NCBI GenBank assembly: GCA_947095535.1
Contig: OX352772.1
Coordinates: 167,982,613-168,046,612, forward strand
DNA length: 64,000 nucleotides
Source of the DNA: Poecilobothrus nobilitatus
Taxonomy: Eukaryota > Arthropoda > Insecta > Diptera > Dolichopodidae
Direction: 5' to 3'
In this document: positions 57,049 to 64,000 of the stretch, in pieces
How the letters are laid out: every line of letters begins with the position of its first letter
Numbering within the stretch: the stretch's first letter is position 1
Translations under genes and position numbers: made by a program
The notes under the pieces: generated by a model
The model's input: only the letters and a program-made list of their open reading frames with translations
Told to the model about the DNA's origin: nothing
Database searches by the model: none

Positions 57049-57655
57049 CAAAAAAAGATAAACTTAAATCAGAATCACTTATTTGGAATGACAGTCATAA
57101 CGAAGTGTTTGTAAAAATTAAAGAAAACTTGAAACATAACACATTATTGGTAGACGCGAATCCAAAATCGAATATCAGCTTGTTCAGATGCATCTAATGA
57201 TACAGCAAAAAAGTGGAAATAGATAGGAACCTCTACGTTTCTTTTCCAAAAATCTCAAACCGGCTGAACAGAAGAACTCCACCTTTGACAGAGAAGTGCT
57301 AGCCATTTATCTTAGTATAAAACATTTTCAATATTTTGTTGAAGATAAAGACTTAACTATCTTTACTGACCATAAGCCCCTAACAACGATTCTTACATCG
57401 AAAAGCGAAAAGTCTCCTCAGCAAACAAGACATTTAAATTATGTTTCACAATTCGTGAATAACATTATGTTTGTTAAAGGTGTTGACAACACTATTGCTG
57501 ATACCTTATCAAGAATTTACTATGATTCTATCGAAAAACCATTGAGTATTAGTCGACTAGTTGAAGAACAGAATAAAGATCAAGAATTAATTAGTTTAAA
57601 TTTATATGGTATTCCACAAAAGAAATCTAGCTGTTTGGCATTAAAATAGATGTAT
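57049..57655 (+). pseudogene. gypsy-A RNase H
   Basis: KLKSESLIWNDSHNEVFVKI, then a DASND remnant in another frame near 57190, FDREVLAIYLSIKHFQ (57283-57330), the DHKPLTTI motif and KGVDNTIADTLSRI (57478-57520). Typical Ty3/gypsy RNase H and tether. Frameshifts near 57180 and 57280. Ends at TAG 57647. Confidence 0.88.
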
Positions 57656-58750
57656 ATTCCTGTTGAAGACCAGTTTATCGGTGTGAAGTTTCAACAGGTA
57701 CAAATAGACCATATGTCCTTGAAAGTGTGAGACAAATAATTTTCAATAGAATACATTCATTGTCGCATCCAAGCGTCAGAAGAATCAGAAAATTAATCTG
57801 GGCAAAATATTGCTGGCCGGAAATAAATAAAGACATAGGTTTGTGGGCAAAAAGTTGCATTAAATGTCAACGCGCTAAGACCCATAGCCACATAGTTTCA
57901 CCCCATGGCACATTTGAAGTTCCTAAAGGAAGGTTCATGCATATTCATATGAACATAGTCGGTCCATTGTCGCTATTTAATTGTCATCCATACTTATTAA
58001 CAATAAAAGATAGATTCTCCCACTAACCAGAGGTCATAGCATTGGGAAATATAACCGCTGAAACAATTGTTCATTTTTTCCTTTTCAACTGGGTAGTACG
58101 TTATAGTGTCCCAGATACCATTACTTCCGATCAAGGAATTCAATTCGAGTCTTCCCTTTTTTATGATATTTCAAAAATACTCAGTCATAATCGTATTAGG
58201 ACTACAACCTATCATCCACAAAGCAATGGTTGTGAAAAAAGATTACATAGAATTTTAAAAGCTTCTATTAAAGTTTCTGATGAACCAAGAAAAGTTTTGT
58301 TCATTACCATGGATTTTTTTAGGATTAAGATCAGATCTCATTGAAGATCTTGGAGTTGCTCCATCTCAATTACTGTTTGGTCAATCTTTACGCCTTTCTG
58401 GTGAATTTATCGTTTCAAATACTTCGCCAACTTTACACCTTAATCATAGCACAGCCATAGAATTACAAAATGCAATAAAACAAATTCAACACTAAACAAA
58501 AAACCACGTAAACAAAACAACATATTTTTACCTCGTACCATTGAAATCTGTACTCACGTTTTCATACGATCAGACATGAAAAAAGGATCTCTCAGTCTTC
58601 TGTATGAAGGTCCTCACAGAGTCCTAGAAAGAAATGCTAAATTTTACAAAATTCAAATTGACAACAAAACATATTGTTGTAACCTTTACAGACAGGTTAA
58701 AACCAGCATTTGTTTTAAACAACAATATTTGTTCTGATGGTTGTAGAATT
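57656..58750 (+). pseudogene. gypsy-A integrase
   Basis: Zinc-binding HSLSHPSVRRIRKL and CIKCQRAK (HHCC). In the core the first catalytic residue lies in FMHIHMNIVGPL, where the Asp is Asn. The second is intact in ITSDQGIQF, and the third is the Glu in YHPQSNGCEKRLHR. A nonsense codon follows DRFSH (58024), a frameshift is at about 58300, and the C-terminus includes IEDLGVAPSQLLFGQSLRLS and a YEGPHRVLERN-like end near 58600-58640. Confidence 0.9.
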
Positions 58751-59128
58751 ACCAGAAATTTATCAAAACTTAAAATCACATTTCAATTATGAAGAAACTT
58801 TTTTGCAAAATAAATTTTTTTATAAATCATAAAAAATACAGAATATAACACTTATCAAAATTCGAGTTCTGTATATGTAGAATAAATAGAAATACAGCAT
58901 AGCTAAAGGAAAATAAAATATAGAACTAGTATTGAATTATTTTGTAACTATACTATTATGGATTAGTATTATCAGAGGTATTATGTTATAGTTTTATTGA
59001 ATTAGTACCATGAATTATGAAATCATAAAAAAAAAAAAATTTAATTTCTTTAATACTATACTTATAAAATGTAAAATTTATTTTTAGTTATACATAATAA
59101 TTCTAAGCATGATCAGCATACATTTTTG

Positions 59129-59142
59129 TGAAGGGGAAGTGA
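59129..59142 (+). promoter_or_regulatory. gypsy-A polypurine tract
   Basis: GTGAAGGGGAAGTGA immediately precedes the 3' LTR start at 59143. Confidence 0.7.
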
Positions 59143-59487
59143 TGTGGCGACGCACATATTTAAGTGAACTTGGCCATTTAAGATCAGTTGGCAGCAATGT
59201 TATTAAGATCATATTATATATTTTATATAATTAATAATTACACATATATATGTAAAGTACAGACATAATGTTTAACTCAACATATCTTATCACAATGCGA
59301 AGATATGAGAATTCCTATTTCACTCTCTCATAAAAAATATCATAATGTAACTATAATATAAATTATCAGTCATATAAATTATATCTTCTTATTTTGAGCA
59401 CCGTTTTATGAATACGTATTGTAATAAATATAAGCAACCTTAAAAAGCAAGGTAAAGTGCTTCATTTTATAGATATTAGCCCTTACA
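59143..59487 (+). repeat. gypsy-A 3' LTR
   Basis: 345 bp, TGTGGCGACGCACATA to GCCCTTACA, closely similar to the 5' LTR but not identical, so the element is not recent. Contains the empty TA site for mariner 2. Confidence 0.92.
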
Positions 59488-60350
59488 GATATGTATATAA
59501 CTTTGAATTAATTGACTGTTCTGTTGTCGTCACGATTTCATGCTGAATTTCTGTTGTTTTAGTTAACTTATCCCCTTCTTTGAAAAATAGAGTACTGAAT
59601 CTTTTTAATTTAATCTGAACCTATTATAAATTGGTATTTTCAGTTAGGTAGTTTTTTTACCTTGCATCGTATTAATGCATTGGATGGAGTATTAAATTCT
59701 AATGGTGCTACCGTATGAATTTCAAAATTAATTTGATCTTTGCCATTTATTGTTGAAAAATTGATTGGTTTTATTTTTATATTTTTAAAACCTTCTATAT
59801 CGTTGTCTATAATGCTGAAATTGGAACCTGTAACAATAAGAGCTAATAGTTTTTAATTTTTCATAGTTCCGTTAATAAAGGGGAGTTCATCCGAGGCTAA
59901 TTTAGAAAGAAAAGCTAAAGTATTACATTCACTTTCTTTTCCAAATTTTTTTGCCTGGATGTTCTGAACTTCCATTGGTTCTGTTTGTCATTGTCTAGCG
60001 TGACTCTATTCATGGCGATTTTGGCCCGAGTACTGTCTAGAGTTTCCTGACTTTGTATTGAACTTATGGGGTTGGTTAATGTTATCGCTATTACTATTAA
60101 AATTTTTATTATTATTGTACGAATAATTATTTCGATAATAAGACTGATTATTATTGGAGTTTTTGTGGTAAAAATTAGAATTATTTTTATTATTCTTTTC
60201 ATTATTTTTGTAATTATTTTAATAATTATTATTTTTGACATTATTGTTATTTATACTATTTTTCTTCAATTCCTGTTTTATACAAGAATCCTCATATCTT
60301 CTGATATTCATAATATCAATAATTTTAGTTAAATTTTTTTAACAATATAT

Positions 60351-61656
60351 AGGGTGTTCAAAATTTTGAGGGTGTATCATTTTGATTTTGCCGCCATTTT
60401 TTTCTACCTGGAATTTTTATACGAGGTTTCTTTAGGTATATTCTAAATACATTCCGGTTAGTTAATATGGAACGTTACACAAAGGAACAACGTGTTTTTG
60501 TTATTACAACATTTTTTGAAAATGGTAAAAGTTTTCAAGATGTAATTAGGAAATTTCGAACAAAATTTGTTAGAGAAAATGCTCCAACTAATCGTGCCAT
60601 CAAGGTGATGGTTGATAAATTTCTAGAAACTGGATCTGTTCTTGATAACAGAGGCAACATTTATCAACGTAGTGACTGTTCAACCGAGAATGTAGCAGCT
60701 GTGAGCAGAAGTGTTGAAGAAGATCCAAAAACTTCCATTCGTCATCGTTCGCAGCAATTAAACATCAAACCATCCAAATTATTTAACATTTTGCATCGTG
60801 ATCTCCATTTAAAGGCTTATAAGATCCAGCTGACGCAAGAATTAAAACCAACTGACCATGCATTACGTCGGCAATTCGTTTTTTGGGCAATCGAAAAACA
60901 AGAAGGCAATGAGAATTTTTTTAACAAAATAATCTTCACCGACGAAGCTCATTTCCAGCTCAATGGCTACGTCAATAAACAGAATTGCCGCATTTGGAGT
61001 GAAGAGAATCCAAGGGTTATGTTAGAGCAACCAGTACATCCACAAAAGGTTACGGTTTGGTGTGGTTTGTGGTCAGGAGGAATCATCGGACCATATTTTT
61101 TTGAAAACGCAAATGGAAATGCGATTACGGTCAATGGAAATCGCTACAGGGAGATGATCCGAAGCTTTTTGTGGCGGGAAATTGATGATTTGGACGTAGA
61201 GAATATGTGGTTTCAACAGGACCGTGCCGCTTGCCACACAGCAAGAGAAACAATGGATCTTTTGAAGGAAAAGTTCGAAGATCGCATTATTTCTCGTAGA
61301 GGAGGAGTGATGTGGCCACCAAGATCGTGCGATTTGACACCGTTGGATTTTTTTTTGTGGGGTTTTGTGAAATCGAAAGTGTACAGCAATAATCCCACAA
61401 CAATTCAAGAGCTTAAAAACAACATTATCGAGCAGATTTCAACCATTGAGAACAGTTTATTGAACAACGTGATTCAGAATTTTGGTAAAAGATTGGAAGC
61501 CTGCCGAAGTAGTAGAAGGTGCCACTTGGCCGACATAATTTTTCATTATTAACCGGAACCTATTTGTAATAAATTAAAATAAAAATATATTTAATATTTC
61601 AAAAAAAAAGTCTTTTATTTATTAAAATTAAAATGATACCTCAATTTTGAACACCC
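60351..61656 (+). mobile_element. Tc1/mariner-type element 1, apparently complete
   Basis: Left end GGGTGTTCAAAATTTTGAGG (60352-60371) and right end the reverse complement (GGGTGTTCAAAATTGAGG, ending 61656), so inverted repeats of about 30 bp with small indels. TA precedes the left end; the base pair after the right end is GA, so the duplication has mutated or the end is off by a few bases. Contains one intact transposase gene. Confidence 0.88.
60467..61552 (+). CDS. Tc1/mariner superfamily transposase, intact
   Basis: 361 codons with no interruption. The N-terminus (1-60) is a helix-turn-helix of the MERYTxEQR type found in many insect elements. A second DNA-binding region follows (about 70-120). 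The catalytic domain has FTDEAHF (Asp159), TVWCGLWSGGIIGPYFF, WFQQDRAACHTA (Asp252) and PRSCDLTPLDFFLWG (Asp289). There are 36 residues between the second and third Asp, longer than mariner DD34D. Start chosen at the first ATG, identical in place to the related element at 51109. It cuts and pastes the element at TA. It is the only undamaged transposase here and may be active or recently active. Confidence 0.93.
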   Translation: MERYTKEQRVFVITTFFENGKSFQDVIRKFRTKFVRENAPTNRAIKVMVDKFLETGSVLDNRGNIYQRSDCSTENVAAVSRSVEEDPKTSIRHRSQQLNIKPSKLFNILHRDLHLKAYKIQLTQELKPTDHALRRQFVFWAIEKQEGNENFFNKIIFTDEAHFQLNGYVNKQNCRIWSEENPRVMLEQPVHPQKVTVWCGLWSGGIIGPYFFENANGNAITVNGNRYREMIRSFLWREIDDLDVENMWFQQDRAACHTARETMDLLKEKFEDRIISRRGGVMWPPRSCDLTPLDFFLWGFVKSKVYSNNPTTIQELKNNIIEQISTIENSLLNNVIQNFGKRLEACRSSRRCHLADIIFHY

Positions 61657-62504
61657 GAGTGAAAATGTTATAAATGATACTCAATTTATATTATCGAGTA
61701 AATTTTTCTGTGACATTTCTTTTATTGTATTTAATAAAAAAACTTTCTATATTACTTAAATTTATATAATTACTGCCACTATATCCTATCTTCCTATATA
61801 GCTATCTTCCTATATATCTCAGCTCGTTCTATTTCTGGTTTGTATCTCCTTTTTAATGTTTGTTTGATAAGATCCCAGTTGTTTGCTTGCGGAATGTTGA
61901 TGATAGTAGTTTTAGCTTCATCATGAATTTTCTCCTTGGATATTGCTCTAATAGCCACTTTTCTTATATTTTCGTTGGTGATGTGATTCAAATAGTACTC
62001 GACACTATTAACAAATGAATTAATAGTTGTATCATTTGTTCCATTAAAAGTAGACATATATCTAATTTCTTTCGAAACCCTTTTCTGATACTCGTTTTGA
62101 GACTCGATCTGCTGATATTGTTAAAGGTGTGAAGTTGGTATTTCCAGCTGACTGCTTTGTGTTATATTTGATTTTGATGTTTCTGTTGTTATCGAATATT
62201 AAAGTTCTTTTATCACTTTTCATAAAAATTTATCTATTTTCATTCACACCATGAATATTTTAAATTATAATTTTTTAGTTATCAAATAGATTTTAATTTT
62301 ACACTATGAACGATAATGATAATATATTATTATTGTTATATTTATTTTATTTTTATTTTTATGTTTAGTATGATTTTAAAGTTTTTAATTTTATGAATTT
62401 CAATTTGTATCAAAAATTTTTATGCCTTAAGCAGACTCACTAAAGGATTACAAAGGAAAGTCTTATTTCGCAAAAATTTTGTATTTATATATATTTTCAA
62501 ATTA

Positions 62505-62521
62505 TCCTACCGACTGCGCCA
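62505..62521 (-). promoter_or_regulatory. gypsy-B primer binding site (tRNA-Ser type)
   Basis: Minus-strand TGGCGCAGTCGGTAGGA matches the tRNA-Ser site used by gypsy and 17.6-type elements. It fixes the left-to-right orientation of gypsy-B and predicts the LTR lies at higher coordinates. Confidence 0.8.
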
Positions 62522-63131
62522 CTTTTGTTTTTGCTTTTGAATTTAATAAAAAAAAAATAACAACTTACTTTTGTTTTTATTCTTGAAATAAAGACACAGT
62601 TACTCTTATTTTTAAGAAATTATTTTTCATTACTTTAATACGTTAAACTTAACTAAGACTTATTCTAATTTAGAAATTACAGGTATTTATATTGTTCAGA
62701 GTTGAAAATTCGGCAATTTATTCAATTTTGTTATGTTATTAATTTTAATAATTTTGGTGTAATTTGAGCAATTGCATAATTTTGGTTGTTATGGGAAAAT
62801 AATTAATTTTATTTTCGCATATTGAAATATGAAACTGTAGCTTTATTTACCTATTTGAAATAACAGGAAGTGCTGACGTACTGTCTGTTACTTTTGTGGG
62901 AATAGAGTTGGACAGATAGATAACTCGCGCTGCCGATATCACGGCGGCTGCATTTGCATACTCAACGGTATTAGAGTTATCCACCTCCTACAAAATATGT
63001 GATACGCCTTCTATATGTATATGATGACCTGTCACAAGTCCCAGGGTCAAAGTCAGTAAGAGACTTATAACTCACAAATTGATTCATAAATCCCTAAGAC
63101 ACTTTTCACTTATAGTAATATATTTCAGCGA
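62522..63131 (-). other. Probable gypsy-B 5' LTR and flank
   Basis: Immediately upstream (minus strand) of the PBS, so it should contain the 5' LTR. Its outer limit cannot be fixed because no second LTR is visible. The stretch 62870-63000 is less AT-rich (GCTGCCGATATCACGGCGGC) and could be the LTR promoter area. No gene. Confidence 0.45.
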
Positions 63132-63151
63132 GGGGCCTCGATGGCCTAGTG
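63132..63151 (+). repeat. SINE head truncated by hAT insertion
   Basis: GGGGCCTCGATGGCCTAGTG matches the first 20 bases of the SINE at 27700 and is cut by the hAT end. Its last eight bases, GCCTAGTG, are the expected size for a hAT target duplication. Confidence 0.65.
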
Positions 63152-64000
63152 CAGGGGTTCTTAACCTTTTCAAACTTATGGACCCCATAAATATATAATT
63201 GGTACCGACGAACCCCTGAAATGTTAAAAAATTAATAAATTGATAGTAAAACACATACATTTTATAATAATTATTTATAAATCAGTTTATTCAGCTTCAA
63301 ACAAAAATAATAAAAAATAATTAAGATTAATGTGATGGTTGCTGCTGCTTTGCTGAAACGAGGATGCTAATACGAAGGGTAGTCTTTGATAGCGCAATAC
63401 GCATATCTGGTTCTGCATCCAATCTATTTCTAGTTTTCGTTTTCTTGATAAGAAGTGTTGAAAACCCAGATTAGCATAAATAACTTGTTGCGAATGGAAT
63501 CAGAGACTGTAAAGCCCTCTTGGCAAGAATAGGATACCCCTCCAACAATGAGCACCAAAACTCTGATAAATTCTTTGTTTCAAATTCATGTTTAACAATT
63601 TCCTTAGTTCGCAAATTAATCAAATCATCTTTGGCTATGTCATCATCGTCGATGCTCTCAAGGTTAATAATAAATGGATTACGAATCCATGCAGCAGGTT
63701 TCAACTCTTCTACTACAAAATAATTTTAAAACGAATTTTCAAGGGTGGTCAAATGTATCAAAATTAGATTTTTAAAGTGATTTGTCATTTTTTCTTGAAT
63801 GTTTGCAGCTGCTAGGAGTAGCTCACCTAGATTTATGAAGTTTCCATAATTATTATTTTCCAACCGCTTTTTGCAGGGGGGTATCTTTTCTATAAATGAT
63901 CTTAATTTTTCTCCAACATCCATAAGTGTAATATTAAGTCCCTGAATAGAACGATTCAAGTCATTTAAAAGAGAAAAGATGTCTGCCAAGTAGGCGAGAC
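63152..64000 (-). pseudogene. hAT-superfamily element, 3' part, running off the window
   Basis: The right terminal repeat is CAGGGGTTCTTAACC (63152-63166), the hAT type. The minus-strand frame from 63989 reads LADIFSLLNDLNRSIQGLNI, then a TAA at 63726-63728, then EELKPAAWIRNPF and GYPILAKRALQSLIPFATSYLC followed by a TAA where the family has Glu (CESGFS), then RLDAEPDMRIALS. This is the C-terminal dimerisation part of a hAT transposase like those domesticated as ZBED/FAM200-type proteins. Two nonsense codons indicate a pseudogene. The N-terminal part is outside the window. Confidence 0.85.

Larger units (their letters stand above)
50873..59487 (+). mobile_element. Inner Ty3/gypsy element (gypsy-A)
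   Basis: LTRs at 50873-52154 (including a 922-bp mariner) and 59143-59487 start TGTGGCGA and end TTACA/GTACA. Perfect target duplication GATAT at 50868-50872 and 59488-59492. Internal order: PBS, leader with SINE, gag, protease, RT, family-2 insertion, RNase H, integrase, polypurine tract. Gag and Pol phrases (protease FLKDTGAELSVIP, RT FTFSYIDDILVAN) resemble Mag-type Ty3/gypsy elements of insects. All genes are damaged. Confidence 0.92.
59493..62250 (-). pseudogene. gypsy-B gag and protease, split by mariner 1
   Basis: Gag begins near 62223 (MKSDKRTLIFDNNRN...) and breaks at about 62060. Frame 61794-62057 has STFNGTNDTTINSFVNSVEY and NNWDLIKQTLKRRYKPEIER, gypsy-clade gag phrases. The gag C-terminus (60360-59990) is Asn-rich. 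The protease follows: NTLAFLSKLASDELPFINGT and LLALIVTGSNFSIID (59840-59930), with VTGS instead of DTGS, so the catalytic Asp is lost. The tail runs into the gypsy-A junction at 59493. The mariner at 60351-61656 splits gag. Confidence 0.8.
48640..62525 (-). mobile_element. Outer Ty3/gypsy element (gypsy-B), split by gypsy-A
   Basis: Minus-strand order: PBS (62505-62521), gag (62250 to about 59990), protease (about 59960-59500), then, after the inserted gypsy-A element (50873-59487), RT (50867-50400), integrase (50260-49740) and an env-like remnant (49700-48650). Gag is further split by a mariner (60351-61656). The PBS TGGCGCAGTCGGTAGGA, complementary to a tRNA-Ser 3' end, is the gypsy/17.6 type. 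Splitting by gypsy-A is proven by the GATAT duplication. The 3' LTR is not visible. Confidence 0.8.

Noticed and set aside
60066..60332. An 88-codon Ile-rich plus-strand frame as a membrane protein
   Set aside because: It is the antisense of the Asn-rich C-terminal end of gypsy-B gag; the Ile runs are reversed Asn codons.
1..64000. A CRISPR array or a bacterial contaminant
   Set aside because: The tandem repeats lack unique spacers of constant size, and the introns, LTR elements and SINEs show a eukaryotic genome.

Overview
This is an AT-rich piece of a eukaryotic, almost certainly insect, nuclear genome. It is built almost entirely from transposable elements in various states of decay. I found no bacterial-type gene, rRNA, CRISPR array or operon. 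The element mix is P-superfamily, BEL/Pao, two Ty3/gypsy types (one primed by a tRNA-Ser-like PBS), RTE and Jockey-like non-LTR elements, Tc1/mariner, hAT, tRNA-headed SINEs and short elements starting TATACCC. That mix points to an insect and, in my judgement, a fly (Diptera); the species cannot be told from the sequence. The only likely host coding signal is a pair of small exons at 19838-19947 and 20194-20250 with clean splice sites.

Left part (1-20 kb). Tandem tRNA-like repeats and a SINE (0.3-1.7 kb) are followed by a P-superfamily transposase pseudogene (2.9-7.4 kb) whose 3' half is split by an RTE retrotransposon. An 11.7 kb BEL/Pao LTR retrotransposon (8020-19737, 5-bp target duplication ATGAT) follows. 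A second copy of the same P+RTE composite (10885-14911) sits inside its gag-pol. Both composites share nonsense and frameshift lesions, so the composite decayed before it was duplicated.

Middle part (20-35 kb). A roughly 2.3 kb block of tRNA-like tandem units (20.64-22.99 kb) is duplicated at 23.04-27.37 kb. The second copy, but not the first, holds a 2.2 kb TATACCC element. The uninterrupted copy acts as an empty site and shows insertion between Ts with no target duplication, as Helentron-derived DINE/HINE elements do. Four more members of this type lie at 1.7, 31.6, 34.1 and 47.7 kb. A second repeat family (CAAGGTAG...GCTAAAAA) is at 29.3, 40.5, 46.7 and 56.0 kb. Other content is a Jockey-like endonuclease fragment, a 121-bp inverted repeat and several minisatellite arrays.

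35.3-44.7 kb holds the most interesting locus: a decayed Polinton/Maverick (adintovirus-like) element. It has the N-terminal part of a type B DNA polymerase, an adenain-like protease, a major capsid remnant, a minor capsid/penton-like gene, a small basic protein gene and several small unrecognised ORFs. Most are on the minus strand. It has lost the polymerase palm, and I see no integrase.

45-64 kb is a nest of LTR elements. A minus-strand gypsy element (about 48.6-62.5 kb) was split between protease and RT by a plus-strand Ty3/gypsy element (50873-59487, target duplication GATAT). The inner element carries a deleted mariner in its 5' LTR, a SINE in its leader and a family-2 repeat in pol. The gag of the outer element carries a separate mariner with an intact 361-codon transposase (60467-61552), the only undamaged transposase in the window. 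The window ends in a minus-strand hAT transposase pseudogene inserted into a SINE head.
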